Source: Bradyrhizobium sp. CCBAU 051011 (GTDB lineage Bacteria; Pseudomonadota; Alphaproteobacteria; Rhizobiales; Xanthobacteraceae). From it: a stretch of 64,000 bases of DNA. The translations under genes and the position numbers were made by a program. The stretch covers positions 1,468,501 to 1,532,500 of the forward strand of contig NZ_CP022222.1 in assembly GCF_009930815.1 (NCBI RefSeq), read 5' to 3'. Shown here in pieces: positions 8,873 through 19,145 of the stretch. The number at the start of each line of letters is the position of its first letter. Within the stretch, counting starts at the first letter, position 1. The notes beneath the pieces were generated by a model. That model did no database searches. It saw only the letters and a list, made by a program, of their open reading frames with translations, and was not told the DNA's origin.

Positions 8873-8977
8873 GTGTGTCCGCAGCGACCGGAACAAAATT
8901 CATCCCGCTCTGGTTCTCTACCGCGATCCCTGATTAGTATAGTGGCCGCTGATCGCTTCCATTGAGTCTTTCCCCTG

Positions 8978-10756
8978 ATGTCCGTGCTACGCCTTTACAC
9001 CCGCGTCCTCGAGCTGCTCGGCAAGGAGGCGCGGCTGGGCTGGATTCTCGCCGTCGCCAACCTGCTACTGGCAGGCGCGCAATTCGCCGAGCCGGTGCTG
9101 TTCGGCAAGATCGTCGACGTGCTTTCGGGCAAGCCGCAGACCGGGCCGCTGGCAACGAATTCGGCATGGCCGCTGCTGGCGGCGTGGGTGGCGTTCGGCC
9201 TGTTCACCATCGCGTGCAGCGCCCTGGTCGCGCTCCATGCCGACAAGCTGGCGCACCGGCAGCGCCAGGCGGTGCTGACCGATTATTTCGAGCACATCAT
9301 GCAACTGCCGCTGACCTTCCACACCGGCACCCATTCCGGCCGGCTGATGAAGGTGATGCTGAACGGCACCGACGCGCTGTGGCGGCTCTGGCTCGGATTC
9401 TTCCGCGAGCATTTTGCGGCGATCCTGTCGCTGGTGGTGCTGCTGCCGCTCGCGCTCTACATCAACTGGCGGCTGGCGATCCTGCTGTTCGTGCTGTGCG
9501 TCGTATTCACCGTGCTGACCACGCTGGTGGTGCGCAAGACTTACGGCATGCAGAGCGAGGTCGAGGCGCAGTACAGCGATCTATCCGCGCGCGCGTCCGA
9601 CGCGCTCGGCAACGTCGCGCTGGTGCAGAGCTTTGTGCGGATCGATGCCGAAGTGCAGGGCCTGCGCTTCGTCGCCGACAAACTGCTCGCCGCACAGATG
9701 CCGGTATTGGGCTGGTGGGCGCTGGTCACCGTCATCACCCGCGCTTCCACCACCATCACCGTGCTCGCGATCTTTACCGTCGGTATCTACCTGCACGCGC
9801 AGGGACAGACGACGGTCGGCGAGATCGTGATGTTCGTGAGCTTTGCGACGATGCTGATCCAGAAGCTCGAACAGGTGGTGAGCTTCATCAACAGCGTGTT
9901 CATGGAGGCGCCACGCCTGCAGGAATTCTTCGACGTGCTGGACGCAGTGCCGGCGGTGCGCGACCGGCCCGGCGCTGTCGATACCGGACGACTCTCCGGC
10001 CTCGTCGAATTCCACGACGTCTCGTTTTCCTACGACGGCAAGCGGCCCGCGGTCGAAGACGTTTCGTTCACGGCACTGCCCGGCCAGACCATCGCGCTGG
10101 TCGGCTCGACCGGCGCCGGCAAATCGACCGCGATCGCGCTTCTGCATCGCGCCTTCGATCCGCAATCCGGCATCATCAAGATCGACGGCATGGATGTCCG
10201 CGCCCTGAAACTGACCGCGCTGCGGCGGAACATCGGCGTGGTGTTCCAGGAGGCGCTGCTGTTCAACCGCTCGCTCGCCGACAATCTGCTCGTCGGCAAG
10301 CCCGATGCGACCGAGGAGGAAATGCGCCTCGCCGCAACCCGCGCGCAGGCCCTCGACTTCATCGAGCGCAGCGAAAAGAAGTTCGACACTCATGCCGGCG
10401 AGCGCGGCCGCATGCTGTCCGGCGGCGAGCGCCAGCGCCTGTCGATCGCCCGCGCGCTGTTGAAGGACCCGCCGATCCTGATCCTGGATGAGGCCACCAG
10501 CGCGCTCGACGCCGTGACCGAGGCCAAGGTCAACGCTGCCCTCGACGAGGTGATGAAGGGCCGCACCACCTTCGTGATTGCGCACCGGCTTTCGACCATC
10601 CGCAATGCCACCAGGATCCTGATGTTCGACAATGGCCGGGTGATCGAAAGCGGAACTTTCGACGAACTGGTGGCCAAGGGCGGTCGTTTTGCGGAACTCG
10701 CAAGGGCCCAGTTCATGGTGCAGGAGAGTGCCCGCGCCGGAATCGAGGTCAAATAA
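8978..10756 (+). CDS. ndvA: Cyclic beta-glucan exporter, ABC half-transporter (NdvA-like)
   Basis: This 592-aa fused permease/ATPase has a six-helix ABC membrane domain at about residues 15-310 and a nucleotide-binding domain from about 340. Walker [10 protein letters not shown] is at 376-384, the signature LSGGE at 480-484 and Walker B ends at D504, followed by E505 and the H-loop IAHRLS. The N terminus ([29 protein letters not shown]) and ATPase agree with NdvA/ChvA, which export cyclic beta-1,2 (or 1,3/1,6) glucan across the inner membrane as a homodimer. No glucan synthase gene lies next to it. The exact glucan is inferred from family only. Confidence 0.85.
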   Translation: MSVLRLYTRVLELLGKEARLGWILAVANLLLAGAQFAEPVLFGKIVDVLSGKPQTGPLATNSAWPLLAAWVAFGLFTIACSALVALHADKLAHRQRQAVLTDYFEHIMQLPLTFHTGTHSGRLMKVMLNGTDALWRLWLGFFREHFAAILSLVVLLPLALYINWRLAILLFVLCVVFTVLTTLVVRKTYGMQSEVEAQYSDLSARASDALGNVALVQSFVRIDAEVQGLRFVADKLLAAQMPVLGWWALVTVITRASTTITVLAIFTVGIYLHAQGQTTVGEIVMFVSFATMLIQKLEQVVSFINSVFMEAPRLQEFFDVLDAVPAVRDRPGAVDTGRLSGLVEFHDVSFSYDGKRPAVEDVSFTALPGQTIALVGSTGAGKSTAIALLHRAFDPQSGIIKIDGMDVRALKLTALRRNIGVVFQEALLFNRSLADNLLVGKPDATEEEMRLAATRAQALDFIERSEKKFDTHAGERGRMLSGGERQRLSIARALLKDPPILILDEATSALDAVTEAKVNAALDEVMKGRTTFVIAHRLSTIRNATRILMFDNGRVIESGTFDELVAKGGRFAELARAQFMVQESARAGIEVK

Positions 10757-10982
10757 GACTGGGGTGAGCCAGGAACCTGCGTGAGCGCCGTCACGGTCAA
10801 ATACCGCCGAATTTGCCACGATTTCGTCCACGATTTAATTGCCCGGCCCCTGTTCTGAATAGCCAAGCCGGTATAGGTTTGCTTCGCCGCAGAGCAACGG
10901 CGCCGGACACGCTTGAAACCCGAACACTAGATCTCAAGGACCTCCTTTTCGAAGGCGGGTCTCAAAGGACCGGAACGGAAAA

Positions 10983-12452
10983 GTGCATTTTCTTCGCCCG
11001 CTGCTTTGCAGCCCGTCGCTCACCTGGATTCTTGTTGCGGCGGCGTTCGCCGTCGTGACGCCGCGCGCCGCGCACGCCGAAGCGCTGCTGGTCGTCGAGG
11101 CCGACACCGGCAAGGTGCTGCAGGCTGACAACGCGACGATGCCCTGGTATCCGGCTTCCGTCACCAAGATCATGACCGCCTACGTCACGCTGAAGGCGGT
11201 GAAGGAAGGACGCCTCTCGCTCGACACGCTGCTCACGGTGTCGCCGGTCGCCGCCTCGCAGTCGCCTTCCAAGATGGGTTTTCCTGCGGGCACCCAGGTC
11301 ACCGTCGACAACGCGCTGAAGATGATGATGGTGAAGTCGGCCAACGACATGGCCGTGGTGCTCGCCGAGGGCGTCGGCGGGTCGGTCGACGGTTTCTCTG
11401 GTATGATGAACCAGACCGCCCAAAGGCTCGGCATGACGCAGACGAGCTACGTCAACCCGAACGGGCTGCCGGCAGACGGACAGGTCACGTCGGCGCGCGA
11501 TCTTGCGATGCTGGCGCGCGCCGTTATCCGCGACCTGCCCGAATACGAATACTTTATGCATATCCCCTCGATCCGTTACGGCCGCAGGGTGACGCAGAAT
11601 TTCAACAAGCTGATCGGACGCTATCCCGGCGCCGACGGTTTCAAGACCGGCTTCATCTGCGCTTCCGGCTACAATCTGGTCGCCTCCGCGACGCGCAATG
11701 GCAAGCGGCTGATCGCGGTGGTGCTCGGCTCCTCTTCGGGACACCAGCGGGCGGTGCGCGCGGCGCAATTGCTGGAGCGCGGCTTCGGCGGCGGGCTTGG
11801 CTGGCTGAAGCCCGCGCTCGGCACCGTCGACAATCTGGTCCCCGTCGATGCGACGCCGCCGAACCTGCGCGAGGAGATGTGCAACGGCAAGCGCAAGCGG
11901 CCGGCGACCGACGAGGACGCGGACGTTGTCGCCTCCAACGGCAACGCCTCGGCCGGTGAAACGGCGGTGGCGTTCTTCACCGCCGGGCTGCAACCGCCGA
12001 CGGGCAAGCCGTCCGAGTTGCTGGCGGCCGCGGCCGAGCCGTCCGAGCCCATTCCGGTCTATACCGGCCCGACCAAGACCGGCGCCGCCTTGATCGCAGC
12101 CGTTGCGGCGGAGGCCGAGAAGCAGGCGTCGTCGGCAAAGCGCGGCAAGAAATCGAAGATCGCGGCGAAGAAGCCTGACGCCGCGGCGCCAAAGGCCGAA
12201 GCCAGCGCGAAGCCGGCCGCCAAGCCTGCTGCGGTCAGGCATGCGAACGCCAAGCCGGAGGTTGCCGCCAAGCCGACCCCGGCCGCCGCATCGGCCGAAA
12301 AAAAGCCAGCCGCCAAACCCGCGGCCGCCAAGCCCGTCGCCGACAAGCCCGTAGCCGCCAAGCCTGCAGCCGTGGGGGACAAGCCGGCGCCGAAGCCGGC
12401 CAAGCCGAACGCCGCCGCTAAACCCAAGGGTGAAACCAAGCCGGCTGGTTAA
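10983..12452 (+). CDS. D-alanyl-D-alanine carboxypeptidase (S11, PBP5/6-like) with basic Ala/Lys/Pro tail
   Basis: GTG 10983 opens a signal peptide ending PRAAHAE. The S11 active-site motifs are all present: SVTK with Ser59 and Lys62, SAN at 119-121 and KTG at 221-223. The enzyme trims the terminal D-Ala from peptidoglycan stem peptides in the periplasm. The usual catalytic part ends near residue 285. The rest is a long low-complexity tail, from about 340 almost only Ala, Lys and Pro with AAKPAA-like units, strongly basic. The tail could bind wall polymers or anionic lipids, which is inference. A start at an internal ATG would cut off the signal peptide. Confidence 0.9.
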   Translation: MHFLRPLLCSPSLTWILVAAAFAVVTPRAAHAEALLVVEADTGKVLQADNATMPWYPASVTKIMTAYVTLKAVKEGRLSLDTLLTVSPVAASQSPSKMGFPAGTQVTVDNALKMMMVKSANDMAVVLAEGVGGSVDGFSGMMNQTAQRLGMTQTSYVNPNGLPADGQVTSARDLAMLARAVIRDLPEYEYFMHIPSIRYGRRVTQNFNKLIGRYPGADGFKTGFICASGYNLVASATRNGKRLIAVVLGSSSGHQRAVRAAQLLERGFGGGLGWLKPALGTVDNLVPVDATPPNLREEMCNGKRKRPATDEDADVVASNGNASAGETAVAFFTAGLQPPTGKPSELLAAAAEPSEPIPVYTGPTKTGAALIAAVAAEAEKQASSAKRGKKSKIAAKKPDAAAPKAEASAKPAAKPAAVRHANAKPEVAAKPTPAAASAEKKPAAKPAAAKPVADKPVAAKPAAVGDKPAPKPAKPNAAAKPKGETKPAG

Positions 12453-12727
12453 CGGCCTGCAAACTGGTGCAATTAGGCAGTTTTGCTGCCGTTCGGCCGA
12501 ACTATTCCAGCTCACTCCAATGCGTCGATAGCGCGCAGCCGCTTGCCATCGGCGGCGGCATTCACAATACTGCCCAAAACAAGGTGCGCCCGGCCGAGAA
12601 ACAGGGCGCCATAGCGTTTTCGAGCGAAGCAGCTACCGCCTCGCACGAGGAAAACGCGCCAAAACAAAGATTAGAGAGCGCGGATCTGATGCAATCAGAG
12701 CGGGCTCGGAACCAGAGGGGAAATACC

Positions 12728-14410
12728 ATGGAGCGGATCTGGCTCAAGCAATATCCGGCCGGCGTGCCAGCCGATATCGACGTCAACCAGTACTCGTCGC
12801 TCGTTGAGCTATTGGAAGAGAGCTTCAAGAAATTCGCCGATCGCAAGGCGTTCATCTGCATGGACAAGTCGATCAGCTACCGCGACCTCGATGAGATGTC
12901 CGCAGCCCTCGGCGCCTACCTGCAGAGCAAGGGCCTGCAAAAAGGCGCCCGCGTCGCGCTGATGATGCCGAACGTGCTGCAATACCCGGTCTCGACCGCC
13001 GCCGTGCTGCGCGCCGGCTATGCTGTCGTGAACGTCAATCCGCTCTACACCCCGCGCGAGCTCGAGCATCAGCTCAAGGATTCCGGCGCCGAGGCGATCA
13101 TCGTGCTGGAGAACTTTGCCACCACGGTGCAGCAGGTGATCGCGAAGACGTCTGTCAAGCACGTGATCGTCGGCAGCATGGGCGACCTGCTCGGCTTCAA
13201 GGGCGTGATCGTCAACCTCGTGGTGCGCAAGGTGAAGAAGATGGTGCCGGCCTGGTCGATCCCGGGCGCAGTGCCGTTCAACGAGGCGCTCGGCGCTGGC
13301 CGCAGCCTGAAGCTCAGCAAACCGCAGCTTAACCGCGACGACGTCGCCTTCCTGCAATATACCGGCGGCACCACCGGCGTCTCCAAGGGCGCGACGCTGC
13401 TGCACAGGAACATTCTCGCCAACGTGCTGCAGAACGACGCGTGGTTGCAGCCGGCGCTGAAGAAGCCGCCGCATGTCGAGCAGCTCTTCATCGTCTGCGC
13501 GCTGCCGCTCTATCACATCTTCGCGCTGACCGCGTGCTTCCTGCTCGCGATGCGGGCCGGCGGCGTCAACCTCCTGATCCCGAACCCGCGCGACATACCG
13601 GGCTTCATCAAGGAGCTGCAGAAGTACCAGGTCAACAGCTTCCCGGCGGTCAACACGCTCTACAACGCCCTGCTCAACGCGCCTGGCTTCGATAAGCTCG
13701 ACTTCTCCAAGCTGAAAACCTCGTTCGGCGGCGGCATGGCGACACAGAAGCCGGTCGCCGAGAAATGGCTGAAGGTGACGGGCTGCGCGCTGTCCGAAGG
13801 CTACGGCCTGTCCGAGACCTCGCCGACGCTGACCTGCAACCCCGCAGACACTGACCAGTTCTCCGGTTCGATCGGCATCCCCGTGCCCTCGACCTATATC
13901 TCGATCCGCGACGATGACGGCAAGGAAGTGCCGCTCGGCGAAGCCGGCGAGATCTGCGCCAAGGGCCCGCAGGTAATGGCCGGCTACTGGAACCGGCCGG
14001 AAGAAACCGCGAATGTGATGACTGCGGACGGCTTCTTCCGCACCGGCGACATCGGCGTGATGGACGAGCGCGGCTACACCAAAATCGTCGACCGCAAGAA
14101 GGACATGATCCTGGTCTCGGGCTTCAACGTCTATCCGAACGAGATCGAGGAAGTGATCGCGAGCCATCCGGGCGTGCTGGAATGCGCCGTGATCGGCGTT
14201 GCGGATGCGAAGTCCGGCGAGGCGGTGAAGGCCTTCATCGTCAAGAAGGACCAGAACCTCTCGGCCGATGACGTCATCAAGTTCTGCACCACGCAGCTCA
14301 CCGCCTACAAGGTGCCCAAGCAGATCGAGTTCAGGACCGACCTGCCGAAGACCAATGTCGGCAAGATCCTGCGCCGCGAACTTCGCGACGAGAAGAAGGC
14401 CGCGGCCTAA
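12728..14410 (+). CDS. fadD: Long-chain fatty acid--CoA ligase
   Basis: ATG 12728, 8-12 bases after AGAGGGG, gives a 560-aa adenylate-forming enzyme; the in-frame extension back to 12467 is not conserved-looking. It shows the P-loop TGGTTGVSKGA from about residue 212, the GYGLSETSP motif, TGDIGVMDERGY and DRKKDMILVSGFNVYPNEIE, ending with the catalytic Lys in NVGKILRREL. It activates long-chain fatty acids to acyl-CoA for beta-oxidation or lipid recycling, at the inner face of the membrane. The 275 bp upstream contain no clear gene. Confidence 0.92.
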   Translation: MERIWLKQYPAGVPADIDVNQYSSLVELLEESFKKFADRKAFICMDKSISYRDLDEMSAALGAYLQSKGLQKGARVALMMPNVLQYPVSTAAVLRAGYAVVNVNPLYTPRELEHQLKDSGAEAIIVLENFATTVQQVIAKTSVKHVIVGSMGDLLGFKGVIVNLVVRKVKKMVPAWSIPGAVPFNEALGAGRSLKLSKPQLNRDDVAFLQYTGGTTGVSKGATLLHRNILANVLQNDAWLQPALKKPPHVEQLFIVCALPLYHIFALTACFLLAMRAGGVNLLIPNPRDIPGFIKELQKYQVNSFPAVNTLYNALLNAPGFDKLDFSKLKTSFGGGMATQKPVAEKWLKVTGCALSEGYGLSETSPTLTCNPADTDQFSGSIGIPVPSTYISIRDDDGKEVPLGEAGEICAKGPQVMAGYWNRPEETANVMTADGFFRTGDIGVMDERGYTKIVDRKKDMILVSGFNVYPNEIEEVIASHPGVLECAVIGVADAKSGEAVKAFIVKKDQNLSADDVIKFCTTQLTAYKVPKQIEFRTDLPKTNVGKILRRELRDEKKAAA

Positions 14411-14432
14411 AGAGGGCCCGCGGACCCCTGAC

Positions 14433-14984
14433 ATGACCGAAACAAGCGTCGCGCCGGCCGACATTCTGGCCTTCTGGCGCGACGCCGGCCCTAGCCGCTG
14501 GTACACGCGCGATGACGTGTTCGATGCGGAAGTGCGCCGGCGCTATCTAGGCCTTTGGCAGAAGGCAGCCGCCTGCGAATTGTCGTCATGGGAAGAGAGC
14601 GATGACGGCGCGCTGGCGCTCGTCATCGTGCTCGACCAGTTTCCCCGCAACATGTTCCGTGGCGATATCAGAACCTATGCCAGCGACGCCCAGGCGCGTG
14701 CGGTGGCGCACCGCGCTATCGCGCACGGGGTCGACGCGCGGATCGATGGCACTTTACGTGAATTCCTCTATCTGCCCCTGATGCATTCGGAGCACCTGCC
14801 CGACCAGTTGCGTTGCATCGAGCTGTCACGTGCAGCCGGCCACGCCGAAAACCTGAAATGGGCAAAACACCACGCCGATATCATCCGCCGCTTCGGCCGC
14901 TTCCCTCACCGTAACCACATTTTGGGCCGCGCGAGCACGCCCGAGGAGCAGGCCTTTTTGAACGAAGGTGGCTTTTCGCCCTGA
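14433..14984 (+). CDS. DUF924 family protein
   Basis: ATG 14433 gives 183 aa with the typical DUF924 pattern: DILAFWRDAGPSRWY at the start, LVIVLDQFPRNMFRGD in the middle, and the HSEHLPDQ and GRFPHRNHILGR-x-ST-x-EE end. The fold is all-helical and cytosolic and the biochemical role is unknown. It begins 22 bp behind fadD and may be read from the same transcript. The longer open frame to 14268 overlaps fadD and is not used. Confidence 0.85.
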   Translation: MTETSVAPADILAFWRDAGPSRWYTRDDVFDAEVRRRYLGLWQKAAACELSSWEESDDGALALVIVLDQFPRNMFRGDIRTYASDAQARAVAHRAIAHGVDARIDGTLREFLYLPLMHSEHLPDQLRCIELSRAAGHAENLKWAKHHADIIRRFGRFPHRNHILGRASTPEEQAFLNEGGFSP

Positions 14985-15093
14985 TGACGGAAGCGTGAAT
15001 GGCCTTGGCCGTTGCCGTTTCGTCTCGCCTGAATATTGTGCCGGTCACCCGACCGGTCTAAGAAACAAACCGCTCATTGAGGGAGAATTGACG

Positions 15094-15579
15094 ATGACGA
15101 TCCAAGTTGGCGAAAAGCTGCCGGAAGCCAAGTTTCGCGTGATGACGGCGGAAGGCCCGCAGGTCAAAACCACCGACGATATTTTCAAGGGCAAGAAAGT
15201 GGCGCTGTTTGCGGTGCCCGGCGCCTATACCGGCACCTGCCACAAGATGCACCTGCCGAGCATCTTCCTCAACGCCTATGCCATCAAGGACAAGGGCGTG
15301 AACACCATTGCCATCGTCTCCGTCAACGACGCCTTCGTGATGAACGCCTGGAAGCGCGACACCGATCAGCGCGACGAGGCCGTGTTCCTCGCCGACGGCA
15401 ATGCCGACTTCACCAAGGCGATCGGCATGGAGCTCGACGCCTCCGGCAACGGCCTGGGCATCCGCTCCAAGCGCTATTCGATGCTGGTCGACGACGGCGT
15501 GGTGAAGAAGCTCAACCTCGAGCCGGCGCCCGGCAAGGTGGAGGTTTCCGGCGGCGATACGCTGCTGGGGCAGCTGTAA
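15094..15579 (+). CDS. Prx5-type peroxiredoxin
   Basis: The 161-aa protein has the Prx5/PMP20 active-site motif PGAYTGTCHKMHLP with peroxidatic Cys49; no second conserved Cys is seen in the usual resolving position. ALFAVP, DGNADFTKAIG and RSKRYSMLVDDGVV agree with the family. It reduces hydrogen or organic peroxides, normally with glutathione/glutaredoxin. GGGAGAA lies 8-10 bases before ATG 15094. It stands as a short unit between DUF924 and the convergent rnhA cluster. Confidence 0.9.
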   Translation: MTIQVGEKLPEAKFRVMTAEGPQVKTTDDIFKGKKVALFAVPGAYTGTCHKMHLPSIFLNAYAIKDKGVNTIAIVSVNDAFVMNAWKRDTDQRDEAVFLADGNADFTKAIGMELDASGNGLGIRSKRYSMLVDDGVVKKLNLEPAPGKVEVSGGDTLLGQL

Positions 15580-15608
15580 GCTGCGGCACCCTCGCCGCAA
15601 ACCACACT

Positions 15609-15710
15609 GTCGTCGCCCGGCTTGACCGGGCGGTCCAGTACTCCGCGGCTTCTCGTATCGATCACTGATGTCTCTGGAATACTGGATCACCCGCCTTCGC
15701 GGGTGATGAC
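15609..15710. repeat. Intergenic inverted repeat between peroxiredoxin and rnhA
   Basis: The arms GTCGTCGCCCGG and GGGTGATGAC frame an inner pair, GGTCCAGTA and TACTGGATC. The whole 102-bp element can fold into one branched stem. It lies between two convergent genes, where it could also serve as a terminator. Confidence 0.6.
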
Positions 15711-15738
15711 GGCTGTTGGGCGTGGCTGACCGCCCAGC

Positions 15739-16212
15739 CTACTTCCCCACTCTCTCCTGCAACCTCGCCATCGCCACGCCTTCACGCGCCAACTCATCGG
15801 CGCGTTCGTTTTCGGCGTGGCCGGCGTGGCCCTTGATCCAGTGCCAGCGCACCTGATGCGGTTTCAGCGCGGCGTCGAGCCGCTGCCATAGTTCGACATT
15901 CTTGACCGGCTTCTTGTCCGCGGTGCGCCAGCCGTTCCGCTTCCAGCCATGGATCCAGCCGGTGATGCCCTGGCGCACATACTGGCTGTCGGTGGTGAGA
16001 TCGACCACGCAGGGCTTCTTCAGCGCTTCCAGCGCCGAGATCGCCGCCATCAACTCCATGCGGTTGTTGGTGGTGTGCGGCTCGCCGCCCTTCAATTCCT
16101 TTTCGGTCTCTCCGAACCGCAGGATCGCGCCCCAACCGCCGGGGCCGGGATTGCCCGAGCAGGCGCCGTCGGTGAAAACGGTGACGTGAGGCAATTCGCT
16201 CAAGCGACGCAT
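15739..16212 (-). CDS. rnhA: Ribonuclease HI
   Basis: The 157-aa protein carries all RNase HI residues: [17 protein letters not shown] (first Asp), the Glu in [17 protein letters not shown] (second Asp), and [14 protein letters not shown] (His and last Asp). It cuts the RNA strand of RNA-DNA hybrids and removes primers and R-loops. It is last in the ispH-thrB-rnhA cluster, and its start overlaps the thrB stop by 13 bp, which suggests coupled translation. Confidence 0.95.
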   Translation of the reverse strand: MRRLSELPHVTVFTDGACSGNPGPGGWGAILRFGETEKELKGGEPHTTNNRMELMAAISALEALKKPCVVDLTTDSQYVRQGITGWIHGWKRNGWRTADKKPVKNVELWQRLDAALKPHQVRWHWIKGHAGHAENERADELAREGVAMARLQERVGK

Positions 16213-17180
16213 CCCGGCTGAATCAGTCCGTAGTCGCGCACGCTGGAAACGCTCTGGTGGAAGCGCAGCTTGCGGACGTATTCGAGCGGGTCCTTCGGCT
16301 TCACCAGCGCGCCCGGCGGCACGTTGAGAAAGTCGACGAGCCGTGTCAGCAAAAAGCGCAGCGCCGCGCCGCGCGCCAAAAGCGGCAGCGCCTCCTGCTC
16401 GGTATCAGACAATTGCCGCTCGCGGCCGTAAGAATTGAGCAGCGCGCGCGCCTTGGTGACGTTGAAGGAATGATCCGCTTCGAAGCACCACGCGTTCAGG
16501 CAGATCGCGGCGTCGTAGGCCAAAATGTCGTTGCAGGAGAACGGGAAGTCGATCAGGCCGGACAGCTTGTCGCCGAGGAAGAAGACGTTGTCGGGAAACA
16601 GGTCGGCATGGATGACGCCGAGCGGCAGATCTTTCGGCCAGCACGCTTCGAGGTGATCGAGTTCGCGCGCGATAAAGTCCTGCAGGCCCGGTGCGACGCT
16701 GTCGGCGCGCGGTGCGGCGAGATCGAACAGCGGCCGCCAGCCCTCGACCGACAACGGGTTCTTGCGGAACATCGGAAAGTCGTGGCCGGCCAGATGCATT
16801 TTCGCCAGCGCCTCGCCGACGCCGGCACAATGCGCGGCGTTCGGCCGCCGCGGCCACATGCCTTCAAGGAAGTTGATGATCGCCGCAGGACGCCCGGCCA
16901 GTTCGCTGTAGACCTCGCCCTTGCGATTCCTCGCCGGCTGCGGACAACGCACGCCGCGCTCGGCCAGATGCGCCATCAGCGACAGGAAATACGGCAGATC
17001 GTCCACCGCCACGCGCTTTTCATAGAGCGTGAGGATGAACGCGCCCTTGCTGGTATGCACCAGGAAGTTGGAATTCTCGACGCCCTCGGCGATGCCCTTG
17101 TAGGAGAGCAACTCGCCGATGTCGTAGCCTTTCATGAACTCCGCGAGGTCTTCGGCGGCGACGTCGGTATAAACCGCCAT
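16200..17180 (-). CDS. thrB: Homoserine kinase (ThrB, aminoglycoside/choline kinase fold)
   Basis: The 326-aa protein is the alphaproteobacterial homoserine kinase type: [24 protein letters not shown] start, GVENSNF, the catalytic loop [14 protein letters not shown] and the [18 protein letters not shown] metal-binding segment. It phosphorylates homoserine in threonine synthesis. ATG 17180 is 8 bp after the ispH stop and the end overlaps rnhA, so the three genes very probably form an operon. Confidence 0.94.
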   Translation of the reverse strand: MAVYTDVAAEDLAEFMKGYDIGELLSYKGIAEGVENSNFLVHTSKGAFILTLYEKRVAVDDLPYFLSLMAHLAERGVRCPQPARNRKGEVYSELAGRPAAIINFLEGMWPRRPNAAHCAGVGEALAKMHLAGHDFPMFRKNPLSVEGWRPLFDLAAPRADSVAPGLQDFIARELDHLEACWPKDLPLGVIHADLFPDNVFFLGDKLSGLIDFPFSCNDILAYDAAICLNAWCFEADHSFNVTKARALLNSYGRERQLSDTEQEALPLLARGAALRFLLTRLVDFLNVPPGALVKPKDPLEYVRKLRFHQSVSSVRDYGLIQPGCVA

Positions 17181-17188
17181 GAGAAACC

Positions 17189-18166
17189 TCAGGCGGCGTC
17201 GGGTCGCAGCGAGCGCGGCAACGGAAAGAACTCGTTCTCTTCCGCGGCCGAAACCGTCTCCACATGCAGTTCATAACGCTCGGCGAAAGCGCCCATGATC
17301 TCCTCGACGATCACTTCCGGCGCGGAAGCGCCTGCGGTAATGCCGAGGCTCTTGATGCCTTCGAAGCGCGACCAGTCGAGATCCGAGGCGCGCTGCGCCA
17401 GCACCGAAACAGGGCAGCCCTCGCGCTCGGCGACTTCGCGTAAGCGCTGCGAGTTCGACGAGTTCGGCGCGCCGACCACGATCAGCGCATCGACCACCGG
17501 CGCCACCTTCTTGACCGCGAGCTGGCGGTTGGTGGTGGCGTAGCAGATGTCTTCCTTGTGCGGCCCGTTGATGTTCGGGAAACGCTCCTTGAGCAGCGCG
17601 ACGATCTCAGCGGTGTCGTCGATCGACAGCGTCGTCTGCGTCACGAAGGCGAGGTTGTTCGGATCCTTCGGCGTGAAGGTCTTGGCGTCGTCGGCGGTCT
17701 CGATCAACGTCACCGCGCCCGGCGGCAACTGGCCGAGTGTGCCGACCACCTCGGGGTGGTGCGAATGCCCGATCAGCAGGATTTCACGGCCGCGCTTGAA
17801 ATGGATCGCAGCCTCGCGGTGCACCTTGGTGACCAGCGGGCAGGTCGCATCCAGCGAGAAGAAATTCCGGGCCCGGGCGTCGGCCGGAACCGATTTGGGA
17901 ACCCCATGGGCCGAGAACACCACCGGGGCGTTGGTATTATCGGGAATTTCGGCGAGTTCCTCGACGAAGATCGCGCCCTTGGTTTTCAGGCTGTCGACCA
18001 CGTAGCGGTTGTGCACGATCTCGTGACGGACGTAGACAGGGGCGCCATAAATGGCGAGCGCCCGTTCGACGGTATCGATGGCCCGCACCACCCCGGCGCA
18101 GAAGCCACGGGGGGAACAAAGCACGATTCTGAGGTCTGGTTTCGCTGACGTTGACACAGAAGGCAT
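17189..18166 (-). CDS. ispH: 4-hydroxy-3-methylbut-2-enyl diphosphate reductase
   Basis: The protein has the three cysteines that hold the IspH iron-sulfur cluster, in [16 protein letters not shown] and [11 protein letters not shown], with the family motifs [18 protein letters not shown] and GAPNSSNS. It makes IPP and DMAPP in the last step of the MEP isoprenoid pathway. I chose ATG 18166 (325 aa, usual for the family); the open frame to 18259 would start with TTG and adds a non-conserved leader. First gene of the ispH-thrB-rnhA cluster. Confidence 0.95.
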   Translation of the reverse strand: MPSVSTSAKPDLRIVLCSPRGFCAGVVRAIDTVERALAIYGAPVYVRHEIVHNRYVVDSLKTKGAIFVEELAEIPDNTNAPVVFSAHGVPKSVPADARARNFFSLDATCPLVTKVHREAAIHFKRGREILLIGHSHHPEVVGTLGQLPPGAVTLIETADDAKTFTPKDPNNLAFVTQTTLSIDDTAEIVALLKERFPNINGPHKEDICYATTNRQLAVKKVAPVVDALIVVGAPNSSNSQRLREVAEREGCPVSVLAQRASDLDWSRFEGIKSLGITAGASAPEVIVEEIMGAFAERYELHVETVSAAEENEFFPLPRSLRPDAA

Positions 18167-18386
18167 TGGGGCTATCTCGGGGACCGAATCACCCCTAGCC
18201 GGCGGGCTGGGAACGGCCAATTCGCATAAGGACTTGGGACTGCTTTCGCCCTCTGTCAAGGCACTTTAGCAGACCATTGCGCCAAAGGGGCTGGAAGGCG
18301 TATATAGCGCCCTAATTCCCGTCATCCCCGATGACCATAGGCTTCGCCTCCAAAAAGAGGTGGGCGAGGCACAAAGGAGATTTGCC

Positions 18387-19082
18387 ATGAGCAATGCACC
18401 GCTGATGCCCAAGGCGACGGCCGTGTGGCTGGTCGATAATACGGCGTTAACCTTCGACCAAGTGGCCGATTTCACCAAGATGCACCCGCTCGAAGTCCGC
18501 GCCATCGCCGACGGCGACGCCGCCCAGGGCATCAAGGGCATGGACCCGATTTCGACGGGCCAATTGACCCGCGACGAGATCGAAAAGGGCGAAAAGGACC
18601 CGAATTACCGCCTTAAGCTCGGCGAGAGCAAGGTCGTGCTGCCGCCGGCTGCCAAGAAGAAGGGCCCGCGCTACACCCCGGTGTCGCGCCGCCACGAGCG
18701 CCCGAGCGCGATCCTGTGGCTGGTCCGCAACCATCCCGAATTGAAGGACGCGCAGATCATGCGCCTGGTCGGCACCACCAAGACCACCATTGCCTCGGTC
18801 CGCGACCGCACCCACTGGAATGCCTCGACGCTGACCCCGATGGACCCGGTGACGCTCGGCCTGTGCTCGCAGATCGAGCTCGATTTCGAAGTGCAGCGCG
18901 CGGCGAAGGAAAAGCCGGTGCCCGCGGCCTACGGCGGCGCCACGCTCCTTCCGGCCTCCGAGACCACGAAGAAGGAGCCGGAATTCGAGCCGAGCGAAAA
19001 GAAAGAGGACGACCTCAACCTCGACGCCGTGTTCGCCAAGCTGAAGACGATCGGCGGCAAGAAGCAGGACGACGACGAGTAA
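18387..19082 (+). CDS. trcR: Cell-cycle transcriptional regulator TrcR (DUF1013)
   Basis: The 231-aa protein matches DUF1013: the LMPKATAVWLVDNTALTFDQVADF opening in sense (an HTH-like segment), RHERPSAILWLVRNHPELKDAQI, VGTTKTTIASVRDRTHWN (second HTH), then a charged linker and a short DDLNLDAVFAKLKTI C-terminal helix. The family is alphaproteobacteria-specific and annotated as a cell-cycle regulator. It is cytosolic and DNA-binding by inference. ATG 18387 follows AAAGGAGA at the right distance. It is divergent from ispH across a 220-bp promoter region. Confidence 0.88.
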   Translation: MSNAPLMPKATAVWLVDNTALTFDQVADFTKMHPLEVRAIADGDAAQGIKGMDPISTGQLTRDEIEKGEKDPNYRLKLGESKVVLPPAAKKKGPRYTPVSRRHERPSAILWLVRNHPELKDAQIMRLVGTTKTTIASVRDRTHWNASTLTPMDPVTLGLCSQIELDFEVQRAAKEKPVPAAYGGATLLPASETTKKEPEFEPSEKKEDDLNLDAVFAKLKTIGGKKQDDDE

Positions 19083-19107
19083 GGTTGTCAGCTGCGGCCG
19101 ATGCCGA

Positions 19108-19134
19108 ACGCGGCGGGGCAACCTGCCGCGTTTG
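19108..19134. terminator. Possible bidirectional terminator between trcR and the histidine kinase gene
   Basis: AACGCGGC at 19108-19115 pairs with GCCGCGTT at 19126-19133. It sits between two convergent genes. The T run after the stem is short (three T), so termination is plausible but weakly supported. Confidence 0.45.
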
Positions 19135-19145
19135 TGAGGGCGCGA

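Noticed and set aside
8962..10491. 509-aa open frame overlapping ndvA in another frame
   Set aside because: Arg/Ala-rich out-of-frame reading of ndvA.
10962..12515. 517-aa Gly/Arg-rich open frame on the minus strand
   Set aside because: Antisense to the D,D-carboxypeptidase; the Gly/Arg runs are the complement of its Ala/Lys/Pro tail.
12809..14506. 565-aa open frame on the minus strand
   Set aside because: Antisense to fadD with composition typical of shadow frames.
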